Source: Algibacillus agarilyticus
GTDB taxonomy: Bacteria > Pseudomonadota > Gammaproteobacteria > Enterobacterales > Alteromonadaceae
Direction: 5' to 3'
NCBI RefSeq assembly: GCF_003286125.1
Contig: NZ_QMED01000003.1
Location: forward strand, 248,001 to 312,000
Length of the DNA stretch: 64,000 nt
Positions 48,344 to 57,872 of this stretch are shown here, in pieces (position 1 is the first letter of the stretch; the number at the start of each line of letters is the position of its first letter). A program made the translations under genes and the position numbers. The notes beneath the pieces were generated by a model. It was not told where the DNA came from, searched no databases, and saw nothing but the letters and a program-made list of their open reading frames with translations.

Positions 48344-49125
48344 ATACAACAATCTTAAATCAACATAGCGAGCCTTCAAACAAACACTATCTCACTAAGC
48401 TTTATTGGTTAGAAACAAAATTTGAATGGTTAAAAACGATCCGTAACCCGTCTTTCGCTATCCCGGCGGTGTTGTTCCCTGTTATTTTTTATTTATTTTT
48501 TGGCGTATTAATCAATGCAAATAATATAGAGGCATCGACTTATCTATTAGCAACGTATGGCACATTTGGTGTCATGGGACCGGCGTTGTTCTCATTTGGT
48601 TCAGGCCTTGCCGTCGAACGCGGTAAAGGCTGGTTAGACATTAAAGAAGCATCACCCATGCCGGCATCAGCTCATATTGTCAGCCGCATAATCGTCTCGA
48701 TGGTCTTTTCATTCATTATTATCATCAGCCTTGGCTTTGTCGCTTTTGTCGTTGCCGGTGTTAACCTAACACTTTCGCAAAGTTTACTGTTATTAATAAC
48801 ATTACTTTTGGGTGGCTTACCCTTTTGTTTACTTGGCCTCACTTTAGGGTTTATATTAAAAGCTGAAAGTGCAGCGGCTATTGTTAATGTTATCTATTTA
48901 CCCATGGCTTTTTTATCGGGCTTATGGCTGCCCATTAATATGTTGCCCAGCTTTTTACAATCTTTAGCGAATTATTTACCACCTTATCATTTATCGCAAC
49001 TGGCGCTAAAAGTAACTCAGCAAGACATGGGCGGTAGTGTTTTAAATCATTTAGTGATGTTAGCCCTGTTCAGTGTTATTTTTTTAGCTTTGGCAATAAT
49101 GGCATCAAACAAAAGGCAAGCATAA
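48340..49125 (+). CDS. ABC-2 type transporter permease
   Basis: A 261-residue membrane protein with about six hydrophobic segments and the ABC-2 pattern: a cytoplasmic N terminus, ALFSFGSGLAVERGKGWLDI, ASPMPASAHIVSRII, and MAFLSGLWLPINMLP in the last third. It pairs with the ATPase encoded just upstream (4-bp overlap). The histidine kinase start follows its stop by one base. Confidence 0.9.
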   Translation: MNTTILNQHSEPSNKHYLTKLYWLETKFEWLKTIRNPSFAIPAVLFPVIFYLFFGVLINANNIEASTYLLATYGTFGVMGPALFSFGSGLAVERGKGWLDIKEASPMPASAHIVSRIIVSMVFSFIIIISLGFVAFVVAGVNLTLSQSLLLLITLLLGGLPFCLLGLTLGFILKAESAAAIVNVIYLPMAFLSGLWLPINMLPSFLQSLANYLPPYHLSQLALKVTQQDMGGSVLNHLVMLALFSVIFLALAIMASNKRQA

Positions 49126-49126
49126 A

Positions 49127-50383
49127 ATGGAAAATAATGGCAAATGGACAAGACTAAAAAAAATTGATGCTTTTTTATTGCCTCGCAATATCAATAAACA
49201 ATCAATGCCCTATGTGTGGCTTGTTTATTTGCCATTTTTCTTTGCACCTGTTTTTTATTTTTCGAGTCAATATAGTCATTGGCTTTATACCGTTGTCGCG
49301 AGTCTTATATTTTTAATCCTTTATTTTCGTAGTTATTGGGTTAGCAGTAAACACGTTTTTAATTACATCTGTTTACTGGTTTGCCTTGCTACCGTTTGCA
49401 CTTTATATACCGTGAGTGCGTTAACCTTATTTATTTATGCGGCTGCTTTTTGTTGCCGATTACCCAGCCAAAAATACGCGTTTATGGCTTTGTTTGGCCT
49501 CGTTTTTTGGCTCATTAGTATCAGTATTATTTTTACATTATCGCCCTATTTTTATCTGCCTGGTATTCCGTTTACACTTATTATTGGTTTAGTGAATATC
49601 TACCAAGTCGCTTTACAAGAAAAAAATAAAGCGCTTTTGCTTTCGCAAGATGAAACCAAACGCTTAGCCAAAATAGCTGAACGCGAACGTATCGCACGCG
49701 ACTTACATGATTTAGTGGGTCACACGTTTTCTGTTATCACCCTAAAAGCAGACTTAGCCGGCCGGTTATTAAATAAAGGCGTAGAACACAATTCGGCTCA
49801 ACAGGCTGATAACCAAATAACTCATAACCTAATAAATCAAAATATTGAAAAAGCTCGCCTGGAAATTAAGCAACTTGAAGACATCTCACGTGATGCGTTA
49901 TCACAAGTCAGAGAAGTTGTCTCAGGTTACCGCAGTAGTGATTTAATGAGTGAGCTTGCCAATGCCAAGTATGTTTTGGCGAGTGTGGATATTGAGTTTA
50001 ACTATCAATTAAATAGCATCACCCCTGATGAGCTCGCCCTCGATTTATATGCCAATAAAGAACTTGCGATCGTACTCAGAGAGCTCGTGACTAACATTAT
50101 TAAACATGCACAAGCGACCCTAGTGAACGCTCAAATAAACCACTTAAACGACACCTTAATATTAACCGTAGAAGATAACGGCAAAGGCTTTAAAGAAACA
50201 CAGAGCCCGGGGCTGGGGTTAAAAGACTTAGGGTTAAAGGGTTTTGGTTTAAAAGGCATTGAAGAACGTATTCAGCAAATGGCAGGCCATGTTTCAGTAA
50301 AATCAAATGTAACAGCACATGAAAACCAAGGCACTAAAACAACCATTAGCATCCCTTACGGCATAAAGAACGAGAGAGTTTGA
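49127..50383 (+). CDS. DesK-type sensor histidine kinase
   Basis: A 418-residue kinase with five or six N-terminal membrane helices (about 25-170), a HisKA_3 dimerisation domain with RERIARDLHDLVGH (phosphorylated His194) and a HATPase_c domain with N-box ELVTNIIKHA and VEDNGKGF. The G2-box is expanded: LGLKDLGLKGFGLKGIEER shows GLK three times where one is usual. Such kinases sense membrane or envelope state. It is encoded between the exporter it likely controls and its regulator. Confidence 0.92.
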   Translation: MENNGKWTRLKKIDAFLLPRNINKQSMPYVWLVYLPFFFAPVFYFSSQYSHWLYTVVASLIFLILYFRSYWVSSKHVFNYICLLVCLATVCTLYTVSALTLFIYAAAFCCRLPSQKYAFMALFGLVFWLISISIIFTLSPYFYLPGIPFTLIIGLVNIYQVALQEKNKALLLSQDETKRLAKIAERERIARDLHDLVGHTFSVITLKADLAGRLLNKGVEHNSAQQADNQITHNLINQNIEKARLEIKQLEDISRDALSQVREVVSGYRSSDLMSELANAKYVLASVDIEFNYQLNSITPDELALDLYANKELAIVLRELVTNIIKHAQATLVNAQINHLNDTLILTVEDNGKGFKETQSPGLGLKDLGLKGFGLKGIEERIQQMAGHVSVKSNVTAHENQGTKTTISIPYGIKNERV

Positions 50384-50387
50384 TCCA

Positions 50388-51005
50388 ATGAAAGTCATTA
50401 ATATCTTATTAGCTGAAGACCAAACGATGCTGCTAAACGCATTGGCCACCATATTAGATTTAGAAGATAATATAAACGTAGTGGCCAGTTGCGCCAACGG
50501 CAAACAAGCCCTCTCTTTCATACAAGAAAACCCAGCCCTTAAAATTGATATAGTCCTCACCGATATTGAAATGCCCGATATGACCGGGCTCGATCTAGCC
50601 CATCATTTACACCAAGATAATTTTGCCGGAAAAATTATTATATTAACGACGTTTGCGCGCAGTGGTTATTTGCGCCGAGCCATGGATTCTGGCGTAACAG
50701 GCTATTTACTCAAAGACTCACCCTCTCAAGAGTTAATTAACGCAATAGCCAAAGTGCATCAAGGTGAGCGCGTTATCGCTCCCGAATTAATGGTAAATGC
50801 GTGGATGGAACAAGACCCTTTATCAGAAAAAGAGCGTCAAGCATTACGTTTAGCAAAAGACGGCTTATCAACCGACGATATCGCACAAAAGCTGTTTTTA
50901 TCAAGCGGCACCGTCCGTAATTATTTATCGTCAGCCGCAAACAAACTTAATGCCAAAAACCGAGTAGAAGCCGCCAGAATAGCGCATCAAAATGGGTGGT
51001 TGTAA
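50388..51005 (+). CDS. NarL/DesR-type response regulator
   Basis: A 205-residue regulator with a receiver domain (acidic pocket Glu10/Asp11, phospho-acceptor Asp59 in VLTDIEMPD, Thr in ILTTFARSGY, Lys in LLKDSP) and a C-terminal LuxR-type helix-turn-helix (about residues 143-200; LSTDDIAQKLFLSSGTVRNY). It is the cognate partner of the upstream kinase, 4 bp away, and probably binds before the ABC operon. Confidence 0.95.
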   Translation: MKVINILLAEDQTMLLNALATILDLEDNINVVASCANGKQALSFIQENPALKIDIVLTDIEMPDMTGLDLAHHLHQDNFAGKIIILTTFARSGYLRRAMDSGVTGYLLKDSPSQELINAIAKVHQGERVIAPELMVNAWMEQDPLSEKERQALRLAKDGLSTDDIAQKLFLSSGTVRNYLSSAANKLNAKNRVEAARIAHQNGWL

Positions 51006-51177
51006 ACAATATAACGATTCAACCTATTTGAGCCCCCAATAATAAAGGGAGTGAGTTAATAAGTTTTAACTCTTTCAAAAATAAATGCTAATCTAAAATC
51101 ATAATAATAAATGTGTTTTATCAACAACTAAATCAGTCAAATAGCTACGATTTCAACTGTGAGTGTTAAGGAAAATA

Positions 51178-53028
51178 ATGAAATATAAAATAGGCATAGT
51201 TGCCGCAGGTTTAAGCTTATTAACCGCATGTGACCAAGCCCCAAAAACCGCTACCGAACAAACAGCAGCCAAAGCACAGCTCACCTCACCACAGAATAAA
51301 TTGGCTAATGAATCTGAAAAAGTAAAGCAGTTGTTTGAACAAATATTTGAAGAGCAAGTTGCCCGCAGCCCAATGAGCCAAGCGTATTTAGGCCGCAAAA
51401 CCCAAAATGATAAATGGGATAATCTATCAGCTGACTATCAAGCGCAAACTCATGCTTTAATAAAACAGCAACTAATTAGACTCAATAACATAAACAAAAC
51501 CAAACTCGACAAAGAAACATTAGTGAGTTATCACATGTTGCATCAGCAATTATCTAATGACATTGCAGACCACCAATGGCGTTTACATGATTACCCGGTT
51601 AATCAAATGTTTGGCGCGCATTCTGATATTCCGGCATTACTGATTAATCAACACCGCATTGATAGCCTAACCGATGCAGAAGCTTATATAGCGCGTTTAA
51701 ATGCAGTTCCAGTTTATTTCAAACAGCTTATTGAGGGTTTAAAAGCGCGGGCAGAGGCAGGGATAATTCCACCTAAGTTTGTATTTGAACATGTTATTAG
51801 AACCAGCGAAAATATCATTAAAGGTAGCCCCATCACTACCGGTGAAGACAACCCTATTTATGCCGATTTCAAGCAAAAAATAGATAAATTATTGACCCAC
51901 AAACAACATATTGAAAAGCAAACCCTACTCGCTAAAACTGAACTCGCCTTAACCGAATCGGTACAACCGGCTTATAAAACATTTATTAGCTACATTAAGC
52001 AATTAGAAAAACAAGCCAATAACCTTGATGGGGTTTGGAAACTGCCACGTGGCAACGATTTTTATAACGTTATGTTGCAACGCACCACAACCACAGATTT
52101 AACCGCACAAGAGATCCACAAAATAGGTTTAAGTGAAGTTACCCGTATTCATAATGAAATGAATGTTATTAAAGATAAAGTCGGTTTTAAAGGTGATTTA
52201 AACGCCTTTATGCAATTTATGCGCACCGACAAACAATTTTACTACCCCAATGATGAGGCCGGCAAAGCCCGTTATTTAGCCGAAGCAACCGATTTGATTG
52301 ATACCATGAAAACCAAATTGGATGCCTTATTTATCACTAAACCCAAAGCTAAATTAACGGTAAAAGCGGTTGAACCTTTTCGTGAGCAAGCTGCCGGTAA
52401 AGCCTTTTATCAGCAACCCGCCGAAGATGGCAGTCGACCCGGAATTTACTACGCTAATTTATATGATATGAGTGCCATGCCAACCTACCAAATGGCCGCT
52501 CTTGCCTACCATGAAGGTTTACCGGGTCATCATATGCAGCTCGCACTTTCGCAAGAAATACAAGACATGCCTAAATTTAGACGTTATGCGATGTATACCG
52601 CGTATATCGAAGGCTGGGGTTTATATTCAGAATACATTCCAAAAGAAATTGGTTTTTATCAAGACCCCTACTCTGATTTTGGCCGCTTAGCGATGGAGCT
52701 TTGGCGTGCTTGTCGTTTAGTGGTTGATACCGGTATTCATGCGATGCAATGGACCCGAGCACAAGGTATTGAATATTATGAAAACAATACACCAAATGCT
52801 AAATCTGACGCGGTTAAAATGGTTGAGCGCCATATTGTGATGCCATCACAAGCGACTGCTTATAAAGTGGGTATGCTCGAAATCTTATCTTTACGCGAAA
52901 AAGCAAAAACAACGTTAGGCGCAAAATTTGATATACGCGAATTTCATGAAGTCGTGTTACAAAATGGTCCGGTACCGCTTAATATTTTAGGCGACAATAT
53001 TGATGAATGGATACGATCTAAGTCGTAA
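51178..53028 (+). CDS. DUF885-family lipoprotein, putative zinc peptidase
   Basis: A 616-residue lipoprotein starting at ATG 51178 (MKYKIGIVAAGLSLLTAC), with Cys18 as lipidation site and AAGGA upstream; an in-frame GTG at 51163 is rejected. It belongs to DUF885, with HEGLPGHHMQ (His445, Glu446, His451/452) and the downstream EGWGLYSE supplying likely zinc ligands. DUF885 proteins are thought to be periplasmic metallopeptidases or carboxypeptidases; the substrate is not known. It appears to be monocistronic. Confidence 0.87.
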   Translation: MKYKIGIVAAGLSLLTACDQAPKTATEQTAAKAQLTSPQNKLANESEKVKQLFEQIFEEQVARSPMSQAYLGRKTQNDKWDNLSADYQAQTHALIKQQLIRLNNINKTKLDKETLVSYHMLHQQLSNDIADHQWRLHDYPVNQMFGAHSDIPALLINQHRIDSLTDAEAYIARLNAVPVYFKQLIEGLKARAEAGIIPPKFVFEHVIRTSENIIKGSPITTGEDNPIYADFKQKIDKLLTHKQHIEKQTLLAKTELALTESVQPAYKTFISYIKQLEKQANNLDGVWKLPRGNDFYNVMLQRTTTTDLTAQEIHKIGLSEVTRIHNEMNVIKDKVGFKGDLNAFMQFMRTDKQFYYPNDEAGKARYLAEATDLIDTMKTKLDALFITKPKAKLTVKAVEPFREQAAGKAFYQQPAEDGSRPGIYYANLYDMSAMPTYQMAALAYHEGLPGHHMQLALSQEIQDMPKFRRYAMYTAYIEGWGLYSEYIPKEIGFYQDPYSDFGRLAMELWRACRLVVDTGIHAMQWTRAQGIEYYENNTPNAKSDAVKMVERHIVMPSQATAYKVGMLEILSLREKAKTTLGAKFDIREFHEVVLQNGPVPLNILGDNIDEWIRSKS

Positions 53029-53144
53029 ACTGAATGGTGCCAACCCTATTTAAAATGACATTAAACGCCCCAAATAACACGACGTGACATAGTCAGGCAT
53101 AACGTGTGTTAACGGGCATTAAATTGCATGAGACGTTTAATAAA

Positions 53145-53189
53145 GCAACAATACAAAAAGCGACAATACAAAAAGCGACAAAGGAAAAA
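53145..53189. repeat. Three 15-bp tandem repeats ahead of a formyltransferase-like gene
   Basis: GCAACAATACAAAAA, GCGACAATACAAAAA and GCGACAAAGGAAAAA follow each other (53145-53189). The third unit has changed to give the AAAGGA ribosome site of the gene at 53198. Confidence 0.8.
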
Positions 53190-53197
53190 CACTAAGC

Positions 53198-54022
53198 ATG
53201 AATGTTATTTATTTTGGCAATGATTTATTTAGCGGTTGCTTATCAGCGCTGATCCAAGCGGGTCATACTATCCAAAGAGTATACATTAACGAACCTGAAG
53301 ATAACGCGCACAAAGTGATTAAAATATGCCAGCAACATAACATTGAATATAGCAGCGAAAAACCACCCGCCGCGATGTTAATTGAGTTAGCACAATCATC
53401 AACAGACATGTTTGTAATTGCCGAATACTTACATAAAATACCGCAAACATCGGTTAAATATGCTTTTAATATTCACCCGACCCTGCTGCCGTTAGGCCGC
53501 AGCATGACCCCATTAGCCTATTTGCTTACACATACCGATGCTGCCGGTGTAACCTTGCACAAAGTAACAGATGAATTTGATGCGGGCGATATTATAGTGC
53601 AAGCCCCTATAGCAATAACTCAAGATGATTCACTCAATAGTTTAACGTATAAAATACAAGCGTTAGCAACTCAGTTATGTCAGCAATTTTTAATAAAAAT
53701 CGAAGATCTTTATAATCAAGCCCAACCGCAAAATGCCGCTTTAGCGACCGAGTGGCCAATTCCGACACAAGCAGAACGCACCTTAAATTTTCAATTTAAG
53801 GCCAAGCAATTAAAGCAATTACACCGCCAATATGGCCACTATGGTGTTTTTTTTATTCTGGGTGATCAGTGCTTTCATACCAGTCATATTGAATTTTTAG
53901 CCCAAACAAATACGTTGCAGCCCGGGGATGTTGTATACGAAGATGCCAGCTTATTAATGATGGCGTGTGCCGATGCATACTTGATATTTGAAAAAAAATA
54001 TTTACAACGCATCACCGACTAA
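53198..54022 (+). CDS. Formyltransferase-fold protein (Fmt-like)
   Basis: A 274-residue protein with the formyl-transferase N-terminal domain: FNIHPTLLPLGRS (about residues 89-101; catalytic Asn-x-His) and GVTLHKVTDEFDAGDII (catalytic Asp). It is shorter than methionyl-tRNA formyltransferase (about 315) and the C-terminal part is divergent, so it is more likely a specialised formyltransferase (for example sugar-nucleotide or metabolite) than Fmt itself. No sugar-biosynthesis neighbours are present to define its substrate. The start has AAAGGA 12 bases upstream. Confidence 0.82.
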   Translation: MNVIYFGNDLFSGCLSALIQAGHTIQRVYINEPEDNAHKVIKICQQHNIEYSSEKPPAAMLIELAQSSTDMFVIAEYLHKIPQTSVKYAFNIHPTLLPLGRSMTPLAYLLTHTDAAGVTLHKVTDEFDAGDIIVQAPIAITQDDSLNSLTYKIQALATQLCQQFLIKIEDLYNQAQPQNAALATEWPIPTQAERTLNFQFKAKQLKQLHRQYGHYGVFFILGDQCFHTSHIEFLAQTNTLQPGDVVYEDASLLMMACADAYLIFEKKYLQRITD

Positions 54023-54260
54023 ACTCATTGTTTTATTATAATAACAAAAACATTGAGCCTAGGTTTTAGCGGAGGGCTTTACAGACACAACGATTGGCGA
54101 TACCATCTAAAGCTAAAGCGTTTTATAATTTTAAACTGTTTTATAATTTTAAATAACGGTCTATAAACCGCTGACGCCGCTTTAGTAAAAAATTAACGCT
54201 ACGTTCGTGAAATAATTAGAGAAATAATTAAAGACATAAAAGGTAACGAACTTTCATACC

Positions 54261-54761
54261 ATGAAACTGACATTTTTTAACACACTCATCGTGCTGACTA
54301 TGCTAATTGCCTTTACTGGCCAATTGCTCGTGTCGGTTACCATGAAATGTGAAATGCCAGGTAACACTCATCGTATGATTGATCACGCTAATGCGCAGGC
54401 TAAGCTTAAAGTTAATGCCCCTGTATCAAGTCATTCTGTAATTGGTCATGCTGAAATGGATCATGCGGCAATGGGTCACTCTGTAATAGATCACGCAAGC
54501 ATGGATCACAGCAAGATGCATGCGCCAGTCAATAACGATTCTACTGAACACACAAACCACACAAGCATGCAAAATAATGATGATTGCTGCGGTGAAGAAT
54601 GCAAATGCCCTACGCATGCCTGCACTTCCGTTATTAACTTTATGGCCAACACAAACCTACATTATCCGCAGCCTTTATCAACCGCCAAAATAGTTTCAAC
54701 TCAACTCAACATTCAACAATTAACCATAAGCTCGCTCTATCGCCCACCCATACTGGCTTAG
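54261..54761 (+). CDS. His/Met-rich secreted metal-binding protein of the Cus cluster
   Basis: A 166-residue protein with an N-terminal hydrophobic segment (about 8-28) serving as signal or anchor. The middle (residues about 55-100) is made of repeated M/I-x-H-x-x-M units such as GHAEMDHAAMGH and DHASMDHSKMH, then CCGEECKCP and THAC. These are soft-metal ligands, and the gene lies 125 bp ahead of cusCBA-type efflux genes. A periplasmic copper/silver buffer or chaperone is inferred. It is not a recognised CusF; the CusF domain is instead fused to CusB here. Confidence 0.75.
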   Translation: MKLTFFNTLIVLTMLIAFTGQLLVSVTMKCEMPGNTHRMIDHANAQAKLKVNAPVSSHSVIGHAEMDHAAMGHSVIDHASMDHSKMHAPVNNDSTEHTNHTSMQNNDDCCGEECKCPTHACTSVINFMANTNLHYPQPLSTAKIVSTQLNIQQLTISSLYRPPILA

Positions 54762-54885
54762 CCCAGGATCAGTGCATCTAAATTTTAGCGCACCGTTCAC
54801 TTTGTAAATTCAAATATATCATAGCTAAACCTTACACAGCACGGCTGTGTTATTGATCAATTTTCCAGACACGCTGGTGAAAAAC

Positions 54886-56301
54886 ATGTATTTATACACT
54901 TTAAAAAACGCATTATGGCGTTTATTTAACCACACGATTTTATTAAATGTGCAACGTATTATTTTGATATTTTTTTGCGGTTACCACACCGTATACGCAA
55001 GCCAAATTGAGCTTCAAGTTAACGGCATATCGTTAACCGAAGCAATAAAACAAGCGCAACAAAATGATGTTTGGTTACAAGGTAATCATTTGACCCAGCA
55101 AGCCATTCTCGCTAAAAGTATCAGTGAGCGTACATTAGCCGATCCAACCGTATCACTTGGTTTTTTAAATATACCAACCGATAACCTAGCCTTAAATCAA
55201 GATGGCATGAGCCAAATAAAACTCGGCATCAGCCAACAATTTCCACGCGGCGATGCGTTAGCCATAAAGCAACAAGCCTTAAAAATAGAAGCTTCACAAT
55301 ACCCTTTAATGCGAGCTGACCGCTTGGCTAAAATTGAAACACAGGTGACGCAGATTTGGCTCGACGCTTATTTAGCCCAGCAAACGCTCAGCTTAATTAA
55401 ACAAGATAAAGCCTTGTTTGTGCAAATGGTTGATATTGCTAAAGCCACCTATGCGTCTACTGCCGGTAAAACCCGTCAACATGATGTTATTCGCGCCCAG
55501 CTCGAACTCATTCAATTAGACGACAGAATAACAATACAATCACAAAAACGAGCGACTGCACTCGCACAATTGCAAAAATGGTTGCCGACAACTCGATTAA
55601 ACAGCATAAAAGCAGACATATCGTCCATCGGTAATGAACGCCCAAGGCTTGTGCTGACAGGGGCAAGATGGTTAAAAGGTTTTACTTATAAGCCGCACCT
55701 AATAGCCCAACAACTAAACAAGCATCCATTAATGAAAATAATAGATGCCAAACAAGATATAGCGCACCAAGCCACCGCATTAGCTAAAACGCAGTACCAA
55801 CCGCAATGGGGGGTTAATGCCAGCTATGCCTATCGAGTTGATACTCAAAATTCACCGATGGGATCGCAAGACCGGCCCGATTTATTTTCAATTGGGATTT
55901 CATTTGATGTGCCACTGTTTACAAGTAATAAACAAGATAAAGCCGTTGAAGGCAGTATTTTACGTGCCGAAGCGGTTAGAACAGAAAAAGACTTACGCCT
56001 TAACGATATGATGAGCGAAATAGCGCAAGAGTTAGCGCAATTAAAACACCTATCTAAACGGCAAGCCTTATACAACCAGCAACTTTTAACACAAATGCAT
56101 GAGCAAGCCGAAACATCACTCACCGCTTATACACACGACGATGGCCGTTTTTCAGATGTAGTGAGTGCCAGAATCGCAGAATTAAATGCGCAAATAGCCG
56201 CATTAAAAATAGACATCGATGCTTTAAAAACAATCGCGCGCCTTAACTATTTTTTTATCGCGCCTGGCAATGATGAAATGCATAAATTAGGAATTAACTA
56301 A
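54886..56301 (+). CDS. cusC: Outer-membrane efflux channel, CusC/TolC type
   Basis: A 471-residue TolC-family protein with a hydrophobic N terminus (signal peptide ending near YHTVYAS) and long Gln/Ala-rich helical stretches. The pattern ISQQFPRGDALAIKQQALK and GISFDVPLFTSNKQDKAV fits CusC-like channels of heavy-metal efflux. ATG 54886 is preferred; the frame is open from a GTG at 54847. Its stop overlaps the cusB start (TAATG), so the two are coupled. It forms the outer-membrane exit for the RND pump. Confidence 0.85.
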   Translation: MYLYTLKNALWRLFNHTILLNVQRIILIFFCGYHTVYASQIELQVNGISLTEAIKQAQQNDVWLQGNHLTQQAILAKSISERTLADPTVSLGFLNIPTDNLALNQDGMSQIKLGISQQFPRGDALAIKQQALKIEASQYPLMRADRLAKIETQVTQIWLDAYLAQQTLSLIKQDKALFVQMVDIAKATYASTAGKTRQHDVIRAQLELIQLDDRITIQSQKRATALAQLQKWLPTTRLNSIKADISSIGNERPRLVLTGARWLKGFTYKPHLIAQQLNKHPLMKIIDAKQDIAHQATALAKTQYQPQWGVNASYAYRVDTQNSPMGSQDRPDLFSIGISFDVPLFTSNKQDKAVEGSILRAEAVRTEKDLRLNDMMSEIAQELAQLKHLSKRQALYNQQLLTQMHEQAETSLTAYTHDDGRFSDVVSARIAELNAQIAALKIDIDALKTIARLNYFFIAPGNDEMHKLGIN

Positions 56302-57863
56302 TGTCGAACCCAATTAAATATCAGCCCCGTACCGTTATAATGAGCCTTGCGATCGGTGTGCTTATTGGCTTTATCGGTTTTACCTTACTTAATAATCTAG
56401 CAACCGTTGACTCTACTGATGTGGCTGGCAATAAAAAATCAGCCGCTGAACCCTTATATTGGGTCGCACCAATGGACGATAATTACCGTCGAGATAAACC
56501 CGGTAAATCCCCCATGGGCATGGATCTTGTCCCCGTATATGCCAAAACAGATTCAAGTGATTTATCAAGCCCAGGCACAATACAAATATCACCTCATATC
56601 ATCAACAATTTAGGTGTGCGTACCGCCGCCGTTGAATTCAAACCTTTGCAAAAGCCCATCTATACCCTTGGCACGATACAATACGATGAGAACAATGTAG
56701 TGCATATTCATCCAAGAGTAGAAGGCTGGATCAACACTTTATATGTAAAAGCAACGGGGGATCCGGTCACAAAAGGCCAAGCGCTTTATACTTTATATTC
56801 ACCGCAATTAGTTAACGCGCAAGAAGAATATTTAATTGCCTTAAAACGCAATAACCAAGCGTTGGTAACCGCCGCAAAAGCCCGTTTGCAAGCACTGCAA
56901 TTATCAAACAAATTTATACAAACACTCAGCCAAACCAAACAAGTAAAGCAGTCGATCACTTTTTATGCTCCGCAATCTGGGGTGGTTGATGGCTTAAAAA
57001 TACGAGAAGGCTTTTACGTTAAACCGGGCACAACCATTATGAGCATTGGCCAACTTGACACGATCTGGGTTGAAATTGACATCGTTGAGCGTGATGCCGC
57101 CCGCATTAAAACGGGTCAAGCCGTATCCATAACACTTGATTATTTACCAACACGGCAATGGCAAGGCGTCATCAATTATATCTACCCCAGCTTAGACCCT
57201 AAAACACGCACACTGCGCGCCCGTATTGAACTCAACAATACCGACTTAACCTTAAAACCCAACATGTTTGCGCAAGTTGTTATTACAACACACGCTAAGC
57301 AACCGGCGATTCTTGTGCCTAAAAGTGCCGTAATACGCACTGGTAAACAAAACCGTGTTGTGCAAGCGCTGGGCGCTGGACACTTTAAATCGGTTGCCGT
57401 TAGCCTAGGCCAAACGAATAATGAGTTTATTGAGATCACCGCAGGCTTAGCTCAGTATGACAACATAGTCACCTCTGCCCACTTTTTAATTGATTCAGAA
57501 TCAAGCAAAAATTCAGATTTTATTCGCATGTCAAATAAACCATCAGCCACCGCAATGATCAAGTCAACAAGCTCGAATGAATTAATGCCAGAAGCCAACC
57601 AAACTCGACCCAGTGCCACCGTTAACGGGGTTATTAATCAAATTAACATTTCCAGTCGTACCCTTAACATTAGCCGTGACGCCATCAAAAAATGGGGACG
57701 AGAAGCCACCACAATGGATTTCAAACTGGCAGAAACCCTTGATATCAGCCAACTGCAAGCAGCCATGAACGTTACCTTCACTTTTGAAGTCGCAGATGAT
57801 TTTATCATCACCGCCATTAAGCCTGTTCATGTCATGTCTGCTGACATGCACACGAACCATTAG
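56301..57863 (+). CDS. cusB: Periplasmic adaptor CusB with fused C-terminal CusF-like domain
   Basis: A 520-residue membrane-fusion protein. After a membrane anchor (about 14-34) comes the heavy-metal-binding segment YWVAPMDDNYRRDKPGKS-PMGMDLVP (about 52-80), then the HlyD-like barrel-sandwich core (about 110-360). The last ~90 residues resemble CusF (KKWGREATTMDF, about 462-473): the Trp and one Met of the CusF copper site are present, the usual His is not obvious. It links CusA to CusC and hands over Cu(I)/Ag(I). One-base overlap with cusC; cusA follows after 9 bp. Confidence 0.92.
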   Translation: MSNPIKYQPRTVIMSLAIGVLIGFIGFTLLNNLATVDSTDVAGNKKSAAEPLYWVAPMDDNYRRDKPGKSPMGMDLVPVYAKTDSSDLSSPGTIQISPHIINNLGVRTAAVEFKPLQKPIYTLGTIQYDENNVVHIHPRVEGWINTLYVKATGDPVTKGQALYTLYSPQLVNAQEEYLIALKRNNQALVTAAKARLQALQLSNKFIQTLSQTKQVKQSITFYAPQSGVVDGLKIREGFYVKPGTTIMSIGQLDTIWVEIDIVERDAARIKTGQAVSITLDYLPTRQWQGVINYIYPSLDPKTRTLRARIELNNTDLTLKPNMFAQVVITTHAKQPAILVPKSAVIRTGKQNRVVQALGAGHFKSVAVSLGQTNNEFIEITAGLAQYDNIVTSAHFLIDSESSKNSDFIRMSNKPSATAMIKSTSSNELMPEANQTRPSATVNGVINQINISSRTLNISRDAIKKWGREATTMDFKLAETLDISQLQAAMNVTFTFEVADDFIITAIKPVHVMSADMHTNH

Positions 57864-57872
57864 GAGGCAAAC

